Below, piece by piece: positions 51,621 to 59,826 of a stretch of 64,000 nucleotides of DNA (position 1 is its first letter; every line of letters starts with the position of its first letter). The notes below the pieces were generated by a model. It was not told the DNA's origin, did no database searches, and saw nothing but the letters and a program-made list of their open reading frames with translations. The translations under genes were made by a program, and so were the position numbers. Source of the stretch: Engelhardtia mirabilis. Its GTDB lineage: Bacteria; Planctomycetota; UBA1135; GCA-002686595. The stretch spans positions 2,170,001 through 2,234,000 of the forward strand of contig NZ_CP036287.1 in assembly GCF_007748095.1 (NCBI RefSeq). The letters are read 5' to 3'.

Positions 51621-52916
51621 ATGGCCCGAAGCAAAGTCGTCCCCGTCGACCGCAGTGCGGATTTCGACCTCTCGGAGCTGTTCTTCTCCACGACGGACCC
51701 GAAGGGTCGCATCAAGTCGTGTAACGACGTCTTCCTTCGCATCGCCGGTTACCCGGCCAGCGAGGCGATCGGCGCGCCACACAGTCTCGTGCGGCACCCG
51801 GACATGCCGCGCTGCGTGTTCCGGCTCCTGTGGAGCTACCTCGGCGCGGGCAAGCCGATCGGTGCCTACGTCAAGAACATGACCAGCAACGGCGAGTTCT
51901 ATTGGGTCTTCGCCGTGGCCTTGCCGATCGAGTCCGGCTACCTCTCGGTGCGACTCAAGCCGACCTCGGGGGTGATTCCGGCCGTGGAGGAGCTCTACGC
52001 CAAGCTGCTCGCGACCGAGGCCGGCTTCGGCACGGACACGCCGGCGGCGATGGACGCCTCCACCGCCCAACTCGTCGAGGCCCTCGGGACCCTGGGCTAC
52101 GAGAGCTACGACCGCTTCATGGTCAAGAGCCTGCGTAGCGAGATCATGTCGCGGCGCACGCTGATGCCGCGCACGAGCGCCGCAGAAGGTTCGAACAAGA
52201 CGGGCCGCATGTTCGCGATCCTCGAGGATCTCGAGCTGCTCGATCACCTTCGCGACGTGGCCAACGACCAGGCCCGGTCCTCGGACGGCGTCAGCCGCTC
52301 GGTCAACCGCATCGCCCTCAACTCGAGCATCTGCGCGGCGCGCATGGATGAACGCGGTCGCGCCCTGGGAGTGGTCAGCGAGCAGACCTCGATCATCTCC
52401 GGGGACATCTCCCGCGAAGCCCGCATCCTGGAGACCGAGCAGTCCGTGCTCGACGAGACCATCGAGCAGACCTCGCTGCAGGTCTCGGTGGCGACGCTCC
52501 TGGTCGAGACCGAGGCCTACTTCCTGTCTCGATCGCACATCGCGGATGCGGACCGCGCCCAGCAGATCGAGGACTTCGGTGCCACCTGCGAGGAGCTCTC
52601 GTCGATGCTCAAGCAGAGCTACTCGGCGGTGGCCGGATCGGCAGCCGAGGGCGTGGCCCAGCTCCGCAAGTCCCTGCGCACCTTCGGGGCGATCACGGAC
52701 CGCTTCAGCCGCATCCTGCTGACCGCCAAGGTCAACCACGTCACCGGGCGCTCGATCTCGGAGACGGTCGAGGGCGGGCAGCAGTTCTCGGGGCTCTTGG
52801 ACGAGCTCGCCGGCGTCTCCAACGCCGCCCGCGCGTCCTTGGACGAGCTCCAGGACCTGGTCGATTCGGTCGACCGGCGCGTCAAGCGCTGGAACCTCCA
52901 AGCCGTCGGCGCCTGA
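51621..52916 (+). CDS. soluble PAS-domain protein with degenerate chemoreceptor-like signalling region
   Basis: Encodes 431 residues from ATG 51621. An Aer-type PAS domain occupies about 10-125 (IKSCNDVFLRIAGYPASEAIGAPHSLVRHPDMPRCVFRLLWSYLGAGKPIGAYVKNMTSNGEFYWVFA). After a linker, about residues 200-260 resemble the methyl-accepting chemotaxis hairpin tip (SVNRIALNSSICAARMDERGRALGVVSEQTSIIS), but the conserved EAAR/AVVA core is altered. The remaining C-terminal half is a long helical region. No transmembrane helix and no HAMP are visible, and no cheA or cheW lies nearby. It may be a soluble sensor of redox or oxygen. Its start is set by the coding pattern; an upstream GTG-free frame to 51540 is not supported. 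Confidence 0.8.
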   Translation: MARSKVVPVDRSADFDLSELFFSTTDPKGRIKSCNDVFLRIAGYPASEAIGAPHSLVRHPDMPRCVFRLLWSYLGAGKPIGAYVKNMTSNGEFYWVFAVALPIESGYLSVRLKPTSGVIPAVEELYAKLLATEAGFGTDTPAAMDASTAQLVEALGTLGYESYDRFMVKSLRSEIMSRRTLMPRTSAAEGSNKTGRMFAILEDLELLDHLRDVANDQARSSDGVSRSVNRIALNSSICAARMDERGRALGVVSEQTSIISGDISREARILETEQSVLDETIEQTSLQVSVATLLVETEAYFLSRSHIADADRAQQIEDFGATCEELSSMLKQSYSAVAGSAAEGVAQLRKSLRTFGAITDRFSRILLTAKVNHVTGRSISETVEGGQQFSGLLDELAGVSNAARASLDELQDLVDSVDRRVKRWNLQAVGA

Positions 52917-53375
52917 GATCAGCCCGCACGCACCGCCGATCGCGCCCCCCTGGGATCGGTGGCGAGACCGCGGTGCCCCGACATCGGGGGCAGGGCGAGC
53001 GGAACCGTTGCCCGGCGCTCCTCGGCAGGGATCATTCGCCGCCTGCCCCGCCGACGACGAGTGCCGATTCCGTGCGAGGCGGGAGTCTCTGCCCGCCAAG
53101 TGTCCTGGATCAGAAATTCGGCGTCACTTCCCGGGCTCCGATCGCCGCTGGCGTCGCCAGCGCCTCCTCCGAGTATCGCAGCGGATACGCGTCGTCGGCG
53201 CGCCTAGCCAGCATCGATCGGACCTCCGGGCAGTGACGCCGAATTTCTGATCCAGGACACCAGCTCGATCCGCTCGCGCAGGACCGTTCCGAGTCGCTGG
53301 ACGCCGACACCCTGGCGGTAGAATCCGCCCGCCCCCCTCCCGGCGCCCTTGGCCCGGGACCTGGATGGGCGCCCC
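52917..53375. other. 459-bp gene-free stretch around MITE copy D
   Basis: Between the PAS protein and hscC. It holds MITE copy D (53099-53261). The left part (52917-53098) and right part (53262-53375) contain no convincing gene. Frames such as 52959-53207 only read through the element and share its peptide shadow. Confidence 0.75.
53099..53261 (-). mobile_element. MITE copy D (complete, flanking TA lost)
   Basis: Same element as copies A and C, inverted relative to A, with a 161-bp core from 53100 to 53260. The terminal inverted repeats match over about 30 bp. The flanking bases are AA on the left and CA on the right instead of the TA seen at the other copies, so either the duplication has decayed or this is an older insertion. 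It has the full interior CGTCGGCGCGCC block missing from copy C. Confidence 0.85.
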
Positions 53376-55121
53376 ATGGCACGCATCATCGGCATCGACC
53401 TCGGCACGACGAACTCCCTGTGCGCGGTCTTCGGGCCCGGTGGGCCGCGCCTTCTGCCGACCGCCGGCGGCGGACTGCTGACCCCCTCCGTCGTCGCCCT
53501 GCTCGACAGCGGCGAAGTGCTGGTCGGACAGGCGGCCCGTGAGCACCGGGTGGTGCAGCCGAGAGCCTGCGCTTCCTTCTTCAAGCGCCTGATCGGGACG
53601 CCCCGGCAGCTCAGCCTGGGCGACCTGAGCCTCGATCCGATCGAGCTCTCCAGCGTCGTCCTGAGGTCGCTCAAGGCCGACGCCGAGGCGGCGCTGGGCG
53701 AGGCCATCACCGAAGCGGTGATCACGGTCCCGGCCTACTTCAACGACCACCAGCGCCTGGCCACCCGTCAGGCGGGCAGGCTGGCCGGCCTGAACGTGCG
53801 GCGCATCGTCAACGAGCCCACCGCGGCCGCCCTGACCTACGGCTTCCACGACCGGCATTCGGAGCGCTCGCTGCTCGTGTTCGACCTGGGCGGCGGGACC
53901 TTCGACGTGACGCTGATGGACGTCTTCGAGGGCAACCTCGAGATCGTCGCCACCGCTGGTGAGAGCCAACTGGGCGGCGAGGACTTCACCGACGCCCTGG
54001 CCGCCTGGGCCCTGGAACAGTTCGACCTGCAAGCCGAGGCCACGGCCCTGGGCGAGCCCGAGCGCTGGGCACGGCTGCGGCTGGAGTGCGAGCGCTACAA
54101 GTGCGCCGGCGCCGCCGCGCAGGCGATCCGTCTACCCGCCGCCGACGGGACCATCGGGCCCGACGCGCCGAGCCTGGCGCCGGACGGCGAGGTCATCGAT
54201 GCAATCTTCGCGCCTCTCGTCGAGCGGCTGGTGGGGCCCCTGACGCGGGTGCTGCGCGACGCCGGACGGCAGCCGCGGGAGATCGACGAGACGATCTTGG
54301 TCGGAGGCGCCACGCGCCTGGCCCAGGTTCGCGCCATGGTGGCGGCGTTCACCGGCGGCGAGCTCCTGCAGCGCTTCGACCCCGACCACGTGGTGGCCCT
54401 GGGCGCCGCGGTTCAGGCGGCCCTGATCGCGGACGATGCCGCGGTCGAAGACCTGGTGGCGACGGACGTCTGCCCCCACACCCTGGGCGTCGAGACGGCC
54501 AAGGAGATAGCCACCCAGTTTCGCAGGGGCTATTTCCTCCCGATCATCCACCGCAACACGACCATTCCGGTCTCCTGCGAGAAGTACGTCTCGACGGTCC
54601 ATGCGGGTCAGACCTGCGTCAAGCTCGAGATCTACCAGGGCGAGTCGCGCCGCGTGGAGGACAACCTCCGCATCGGCGAGCTGGAGGTGCGGGGCATCCC
54701 GTCCGGGCCGCCGGGGCAGGTGGTCGGCATCCGCTTCACCTACGACTTGAACGGTCTGCTCGAGGTCGAGGCGCGCATCGAGGAGACCGGTCAGGTGTTC
54801 CAGACGGTGATCGAGCACGCCGTCGAGGGCCTCAGCGAGGCGGACGTGGCCCGAGCCGTCGAGCGCATGCAAGCGATCAAGTTCTACCCCCGCGACGAGC
54901 TGGCCAACCGCGAGCTGTTGGCCTTCGCATCCCGAGTGGTGGGGGAGGTCGAGCCCTTGCAGCGCGAGGGATTCGAGGGCGTCGTCGACGACTACGAGCA
55001 GGCCCTGGCCGGCAGCGAGCGCAGCACCTTCGTGGCCATGCGCGAGCAGCTCCTGATCGCCCTCTCGGCCCTGGGGTTCCCCTACGTCCCACCGCGCGCG
55101 CCCGATGGCGGACAAGACTGA
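53376..55121 (+). CDS. hscC: HscC-type Hsp70 chaperone
   Basis: Encodes 581 residues from ATG 53376 (MARIIGIDLGTTNSLCAVFG). Nucleotide-binding motifs: GIDLGTTNSL, VFDLGGGTFDVTLMDVFEG and the adenosine-site VGGATRLAQVRAM. The pattern follows E. coli HscC (LTPSVVAL, FFKRLIGTP, INEPTAAALTYG-like VNEPTAAALTYGFHDRHSERSLLVFD, DVCPHTLGVE, PIIHRNTTIPVS, VYQGE-like EIYQGESRRVEDN). The substrate-binding region ends in a short helical lid, without the long DnaK C-terminal tail. It works with a J-protein, encoded two genes downstream in the same operon. Client proteins unknown. Confidence 0.93.
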   Translation: MARIIGIDLGTTNSLCAVFGPGGPRLLPTAGGGLLTPSVVALLDSGEVLVGQAAREHRVVQPRACASFFKRLIGTPRQLSLGDLSLDPIELSSVVLRSLKADAEAALGEAITEAVITVPAYFNDHQRLATRQAGRLAGLNVRRIVNEPTAAALTYGFHDRHSERSLLVFDLGGGTFDVTLMDVFEGNLEIVATAGESQLGGEDFTDALAAWALEQFDLQAEATALGEPERWARLRLECERYKCAGAAAQAIRLPAADGTIGPDAPSLAPDGEVIDAIFAPLVERLVGPLTRVLRDAGRQPREIDETILVGGATRLAQVRAMVAAFTGGELLQRFDPDHVVALGAAVQAALIADDAAVEDLVATDVCPHTLGVETAKEIATQFRRGYFLPIIHRNTTIPVSCEKYVSTVHAGQTCVKLEIYQGESRRVEDNLRIGELEVRGIPSGPPGQVVGIRFTYDLNGLLEVEARIEETGQVFQTVIEHAVEGLSEADVARAVERMQAIKFYPRDELANRELLAFASRVVGEVEPLQREGFEGVVDDYEQALAGSERSTFVAMREQLLIALSALGFPYVPPRAPDGGQD

Positions 55122-55856
55122 ACGCCGCCGCGCCCTGCTCGAGATCATCGAGGATCCCGAGCGCGACCCCTGGTCGTTGATGCGGCGGCACGGAGGCCTG
55201 CCGATGCTGCCGCCCGATTCCCGCGACGACGAGATGGGGGCCATGGTCGCCGCGCGCTTCGATCGCATGCAGCGCCTCGCGGACCTGCGCGAGCGGTTCG
55301 AGGAGCTCGACGCCGAGACCTTCCGCGCGCGCCTGGCCGAGATCGAGGTCGAACGCTTCCCCGACCTGTCGCATTGGTCGGCGCGCCTGGAGCTCGCGAA
55401 TCGGGCCCGCCCCGAGTTGGAGCGCCTGGGCACCGATCGGCTGGTGGCGAGGCCCCTGGCCGAGATCCTGCGCCGGCTTCCCGCCGCCCCGTCGGACGTC
55501 GCCCGCGCCCATCGCGCGGACCGCGCGCGCCTGACCTCCGGCGACCGCTCCACGTCCCGTCAAGCGCTGATCAAATCGTCGGTGGCGCGCATCTCCCGCG
55601 AGTACCCCCACCTCGCGCGCCTCGAGGGGATTGGCTGCGCGAGCTGGCGCCGATCCCGGCGGCCGGCGTCGCGCCCGCCCTGGCGCCGGTGTTGCGACGG
55701 GCGGCGGCAACAGTCTTCTTCCTGCTGTGGGGGCTGGCGATCCCGCTCCTGCTCGTGGTGGCCTTCCTTCCGCTGCTCGCCAGCACTCTGGTGCGGACCT
55801 GGCGCCTGTTGCACGGTCGCGTCGAGGCGGCCCGAGCCCGGCGGAGGCTCCAATGA
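55105..55856 (+). CDS. membrane protein of the hscC operon, frameshifted
   Basis: Overlaps the end of hscC. The first frame starts at ATG 55105 (MADKTERRRALLEIIEDPE) and encodes an Arg/Glu-rich helical cytosolic domain up to about 55625. The natural continuation, a membrane segment (RRAAATVFFLLWGLAIPLLLVVAFLPLLASTL) and basic tail, lies in the -1 frame and ends at TGA 55854-55856, overlapping the J-protein ATG. The junction is a run of four G at 55626-55629 (GAGGGGATTGG). One more G would fuse both parts. Either a sequencing error, a mutation, or a programmed -1 shift. Continuing the first frame gives an Arg/Cys/Trp-rich nonsense tail. No domain is recognised. Confidence 0.7.
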
Positions 55857-57436
55857 GCGCGGCCGAGGAGGCGCCGGAGCCGGACTGGAACTTGCTGCCC
55901 GACGATCCCCTGGGCTTCTTCGGACTGTCCTCGCCCCTCGACCAGCGCGAGTTGAAACGGGCCTACAACCGACTCGTCCGGCGGCACAAGCCCGAGCGCG
56001 ACCCCGAGGGATTCCAACGCATCCGCGCGGCATTCGAGCAACTCAGGCAGGGCCCCACAGACCAGCCGTCGTTCGAAGCTCCGCCGCAGGTCGCGCGCGC
56101 GAATCGCGATGCGGAGCTGCGCCGAGCCGAGCTGCACGGGGAGCGCGACGACGCGGCCGAGACCGCCTGGCCCGCTGAGCCCGGGCAGAGCTCGCCCGCG
56201 CGTCAGTTCTTCATCGACTCCCTGCGTCGCGACATCGCCGCTCCGGATTCGGCGCCCTCCTTCGACGATTTGCTGGTCCAGGCGCTCGACCGTTGGCCCG
56301 ACGACGGGGTGTTGCACTTCCTGGTCTGGAAACGCGCGCGCGGCGAGGACGACCCGGGGGACTTGCTGGCCTTTCTCGAGCGCGTCCAGCGGGTCCTCGG
56401 TTCGCGGCCACTCCTGCGTGGCGTCTGCGATCACCTGATGCGCACGGCGTCGGGCGCCGATCCGGACCCTTGGCAAGAGTTCGTCGACCGCCTTGCCGAC
56501 GACCCGGAGCTGCGCTTCGACCGCTCGCGGGTGTCGTTCCTGCTGACGATTCTGCCCACGGCGACGTGGATCGCCGAGCGTACCTGGGTCGAGGCGCGCT
56601 TGGCCGAGGTCGACGAGGAGTTGGGCTTCGACGACGACAGTCGGCTGATCGATGTCGCGCTCCTGTTGGACTACCAGGCCGAGCGCCAGGCTTTCGTCGC
56701 ACCCTCGGGGCGTCGCCACGGGGTCCATCCCCTCGTGGCCGAGCTGGACGAGTTGTTGCGAGAGCTCAGCGGTCCTGCGCGCCCGCGCGTGGATGAGCGG
56801 GTGGTCGCCCTCCTGGTCCAGGTGGCCGACGATCCAAGGCCGCTGCTCGACGCCGTCGGAAGCGGTCGGCCGGGCTCGGGGCGATTCGTGCCGGCCTTCG
56901 TGCACCTGGCCGCCCAGGCCCTTGACCGCACCGACGCCGAGGAACGCGAGCCCATCGGCTTCTCTTCGCAGCAGGCCGACGAGCTGGTCGAGGCTTTCCT
57001 GGCCCGGACGGAGCGCGCCCGCACGGACTCGCTCTCGTCGCTCCTGCGCTCGGCTCTGCTGGGGCTGAGCTCGCTCGCCGCGATCGTACTGGTGTTCAGG
57101 ATCGGCTCGGACCTGGGCGACGTGCTCGTCGAAGCGATGCCCGACTGGCTGGCCCAGGCCCTGGCTTACGTCAGCGCCGTCGCCATCCTCGGCTTGCTGT
57201 GGCTGTTCGCGAAGGTCCGCATCGATGGGCTCTTCGGCCGTCACCTCTGGCGCAGATGGTGGCGTCCGATGCTGCACGAGTTCGTCATCCGATCGGGCCT
57301 GCCGGCGACCGAGATCCTGGCGCGCTTCGAGGGCTTCTCGAGCCCCCCGTTGACGATCTCGGAGCAGCTCTCGATCCACGCCGCGGACGACGAGGTCTTG
57401 GCCATCAGCGAACTCGCGCGGCGGGTCGTGCGCTGA
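55853..57436 (+). CDS. J-domain-like co-chaperone with C-terminal membrane helices
   Basis: Encodes 527 residues from ATG 55853. An N-terminal J-like domain (DPLGFFGLSSPLDQRELKRAYNRLVRRHKPERDPEGFQRIRAAFEQLRQG) has HKPE in place of the HPD tripeptide, a variant seen in the J-proteins that pair with HscC-type Hsp70s. The middle is a TPR-like helical region (FLVWKRARGEDDPGDLLAFLERVQ) and the C-terminus has two membrane helices (SSLAAIVLVFRIGS, LAYVSAVAILGLLWLFAKV). It should recruit the operon's HscC to the membrane. The gap of zero bases with the upstream gene (ATGA) supports coexpression. Confidence 0.85.
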   Translation: MSAAEEAPEPDWNLLPDDPLGFFGLSSPLDQRELKRAYNRLVRRHKPERDPEGFQRIRAAFEQLRQGPTDQPSFEAPPQVARANRDAELRRAELHGERDDAAETAWPAEPGQSSPARQFFIDSLRRDIAAPDSAPSFDDLLVQALDRWPDDGVLHFLVWKRARGEDDPGDLLAFLERVQRVLGSRPLLRGVCDHLMRTASGADPDPWQEFVDRLADDPELRFDRSRVSFLLTILPTATWIAERTWVEARLAEVDEELGFDDDSRLIDVALLLDYQAERQAFVAPSGRRHGVHPLVAELDELLRELSGPARPRVDERVVALLVQVADDPRPLLDAVGSGRPGSGRFVPAFVHLAAQALDRTDAEEREPIGFSSQQADELVEAFLARTERARTDSLSSLLRSALLGLSSLAAIVLVFRIGSDLGDVLVEAMPDWLAQALAYVSAVAILGLLWLFAKVRIDGLFGRHLWRRWWRPMLHEFVIRSGLPATEILARFEGFSSPPLTISEQLSIHAADDEVLAISELARRVVR

Positions 57437-57461
57437 GCTTCGCCCCGGTCACCGGATCCCG

Positions 57462-58904
57462 TCAGTGCTCGGTCGCCCTGCGCGCGGCCCGCACCCAGTT
57501 GCGGACCTCGCGGTCGTAGGGCGCCGGGCCGTAGCGTCGCAGCAGGGATTGGGCCACCGGTGTCGCGCTGCCCGCCAGGCTGACGACCCTGCGCCAGTCG
57601 AGTGCCGCGAGTTCGTGGGCGTTCTCGACGCTGATCGCGTCCAACCAGGCCACGCCCCGTGCTCCCATCAGGGCGGTGTTCATCAGCTCCATCTCGGACT
57701 CGGCCGCGGCGCGCAGTTGCGGCGGCAGGCTGCTCCATGCGGTGGGAGCGTGGTCCCCGTGGATCACGGCCAGGAGGTCGCGCACGTCGGTGTAGCCCGC
57801 GCGCGTCAGGGCCGTCTGGCTGCCGCTCGGCAGGGACTTCATCTCGCTCACCAGAGCCCGCGTACCGCGCACCACCTCGGCGTCGGTGGCGAACATCATC
57901 GGGACGGCCAGCACGGCGGCGGCCAGCGCACCGAGGGTGGCTCGGGTCGTCGTGGTGCGCGCGGCGTCCTCGGCGTCGAAGCCTTCATCGAAGGGCGGGC
58001 AGAGCCCGAGGGCGACGAGGATGCAGGCGAAGCTGTAGCACTCCAGGGCAAACGGCGGGAAGCCGAGGAAGCCCAGCAGCGGCATCTCGAACAGCTTCAG
58101 GTGCTCGAAGAACGGCACCGTGTACATCCACTTGGCGCCGGCGAAGAAGTTCCAGGACTCCCACAGGCCACCGGTGACGAAGCCCGCGGCGAGCAGTTGC
58201 AAGGCGGGGCGCGGATCCCCGGCGGCCAGGCACACGATCAGCCCACGCTGGCCACGGTGCACCAGGAAGGCCTCACCGAGGAAGAAGGTGGCGCCCCAGA
58301 CGAGGGGGTAGAAGTAGGTGGGCCAGATCAGCGGCAGGGCGGTGAACAGCACGCCGCACAGGGCCAAGTTGCGCGACGCGCCGGCGCCGATCGGCCGCGC
58401 GCGCAGCCTCGCGCCCGCCGCGAAGCCCAGGGCGGCGATGCAGTCGCGGGTGACGAAGACCCCGGGCAGTACCGTCGCGAAGCAGACCGTCATGCCCAGC
58501 AGGCGCCCGGCGAGGGTCGGCATCGAGCCGACGTAGTACCAGTTGTCGAGGGCGATGTTGAGCACCTCGAACAAAAGCCAGAAGGTCACCGACCACAGGG
58601 TCAAGAGGCCGAAGGCGCGCGGCCTGGTGAACAGCAGCGAGCGCCCCGCGCGCGCCTGGGTCCAGCCGCTCGCGGCGGCGATCCAGCCCCACCAGACGAA
58701 GGCGTAGAAGTAGGTCCGGAAGGGCTCCACGCCCAAGGCCAAACCCACGGCGCCGACCAGGGCCAACAGCAGTCCGCCGCGCATGGCCCAGCGGGGGCCG
58801 GCTGCGGGCGGGGGCTCATGCTCGGTCGGGGCGCGGTCGCGGGCGGTGCCGTCGGGGGTGATGCGGTCCGGCGCCGCGGCGGGGAGGGTCTCGAGGGGAG
58901 TCAT
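57462..58904 (-). CDS. polytopic membrane protein of unknown function
   Basis: Encodes 480 residues from ATG 58904, overlapping the stop of the phosphoesterase gene (ATGA). About nine membrane helices (GGLLLALVGAVGLALG, FYAFVWWGWIAAASGW, LLTLWSVTFWLLFEVLNIAL, LLGMTVCFATVLPGVF, NLALCGVLFTALPLI and others), with a charged cytosolic tail (RALVSEMKSLPSGSQTAL). Aromatic-rich segments such as GGLWESWNFFAGAKWMYTVPFFEH suggest a family of planctomycete or actinobacterial membrane proteins with no known role. The last 130 residues are soluble and helical. No motif for transport or catalysis is seen. Confidence 0.75.
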   Translation of the reverse strand: MTPLETLPAAAPDRITPDGTARDRAPTEHEPPPAAGPRWAMRGGLLLALVGAVGLALGVEPFRTYFYAFVWWGWIAAASGWTQARAGRSLLFTRPRAFGLLTLWSVTFWLLFEVLNIALDNWYYVGSMPTLAGRLLGMTVCFATVLPGVFVTRDCIAALGFAAGARLRARPIGAGASRNLALCGVLFTALPLIWPTYFYPLVWGATFFLGEAFLVHRGQRGLIVCLAAGDPRPALQLLAAGFVTGGLWESWNFFAGAKWMYTVPFFEHLKLFEMPLLGFLGFPPFALECYSFACILVALGLCPPFDEGFDAEDAARTTTTRATLGALAAAVLAVPMMFATDAEVVRGTRALVSEMKSLPSGSQTALTRAGYTDVRDLLAVIHGDHAPTAWSSLPPQLRAAAESEMELMNTALMGARGVAWLDAISVENAHELAALDWRRVVSLAGSATPVAQSLLRRYGPAPYDREVRNWVRAARRATEH

Positions 58905-59641
58905 CGACCCGGATTGGATCGACCACTGGTGGCGTGGCGCTCCAGGTCGATTGGCCGCTCGACGATTCCGTTGCGGATCGGGAACAGATGCTGGTCGGGG
59001 CGACGGCGCACCGGGTGGGCGTGGGTGCCCGAGCCGAAGGCCGGCAGGACCAGGCCGCGCCCCTCGACCAGGAAGGCGGGAGCGCGGGGCGCGTCCCGTG
59101 GCCCCCCGAAAGTTGCCGCCGGGTGCAGGTGGCCCGCGACCCAGCCCGCCGGCGAGACTCCGGGATCTCCCGGCTCCGGCGGGTAGTGGTGCAGGGTCAG
59201 GGGGCCTTCGGGCCGTCCGGGCGCGTGGATGTGGAGACCGGGCGCGTCGCTCGGGTCTCCGGCGGCCTCGTCCTGGTTGCCGCGCACCATGTGGATCTCG
59301 AGTTCGCCTCGCGCGGCGAGCCACACCGCCAGCACCTCGTCCGCCGCGCCCAGGCCGGACGCGCTCGAGTGGCGCAGGTCCCCGAGGATCCAGAGACGGC
59401 GCGCCCCGAGCTGATCGAGCAGCTCGCCGAGGCGGGACAGATCGGCGGCGGCGGCGATCGTCGGATCCGTAAGGTAGGGGTCGTCGGTCGGCGGGCGGCC
59501 CAGGTGCAAGTCGCTCACCAAGAGGGTCGACTCCAGGGGCCACCAGGCCGCCCGCTCGGCCAAGAGCCACAGCTCCTGCCCGCCGACTTCGACGCGCCGG
59601 GCGCCGGTCCGCGGGGCGCGCCTGTTCTCGCGATCTCCCAT
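58901..59641 (-). CDS. metallophosphoesterase, PdeM-like (ligase-associated DNA-repair type)
   Basis: Encodes 246 residues. Motif order of the calcineurin-like family: LLVSDLHLGRPP, WILGDLRHSSASG, MVRGNQDEAAGD (GNHD variant with Gln), then WVAGHLHPAATFG and LPAFGSGTHAHPV. The surroundings of these motifs (LWLLAERAAWWPLESTLLVSDLHL, VLPAFG) resemble PdeM, a metal-dependent nuclease usually found beside ATP-dependent DNA ligase LigD-like genes. Here no ligase is adjacent: a membrane protein gene overlaps its end instead. The His-to-Gln change in GNHD could affect activity. Confidence 0.82.
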   Translation of the reverse strand: MGDRENRRAPRTGARRVEVGGQELWLLAERAAWWPLESTLLVSDLHLGRPPTDDPYLTDPTIAAAADLSRLGELLDQLGARRLWILGDLRHSSASGLGAADEVLAVWLAARGELEIHMVRGNQDEAAGDPSDAPGLHIHAPGRPEGPLTLHHYPPEPGDPGVSPAGWVAGHLHPAATFGGPRDAPRAPAFLVEGRGLVLPAFGSGTHAHPVRRRPDQHLFPIRNGIVERPIDLERHATSGRSNPGR

Positions 59642-59727
59642 GACGCGAGGTTATCGGCGGCAGCGGGGACGCGGGTCGCCGCGCCGTCGCGGGCCGCCCC
59701 GACCTGGGAATGCCCCACGACGAACAA

Positions 59728-59759
59728 CGCCCCCACCGCGCACAGGCGCGATGGGGGCG
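59728..59759 (-). terminator. hairpin terminator for the secreted low-complexity protein gene
   Basis: CGCCCCCA-CGCG pairs with CGCG-TGGGGGCG around a six-base loop with one C/A mismatch. Read on the minus strand it follows the 59827 stop by about 68 bp and ends in TTGTTCGT, a modest T-rich tail. Fits an intrinsic terminator. Confidence 0.6.
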
Positions 59760-59826
59760 GGGTTGGGACGCCCGCCGGGCCGCAGTCCTCACGGGGCGGT
59801 CCGGCGGGTTTCGTCGAGGCGACGGC

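Noticed and set aside
52959..53250. Short proteins ending in SWIRNSASLPGLRS-like sequence
   Set aside because: They read through the MITE. The same peptide appears wherever the element lies, so it is the element's shadow.
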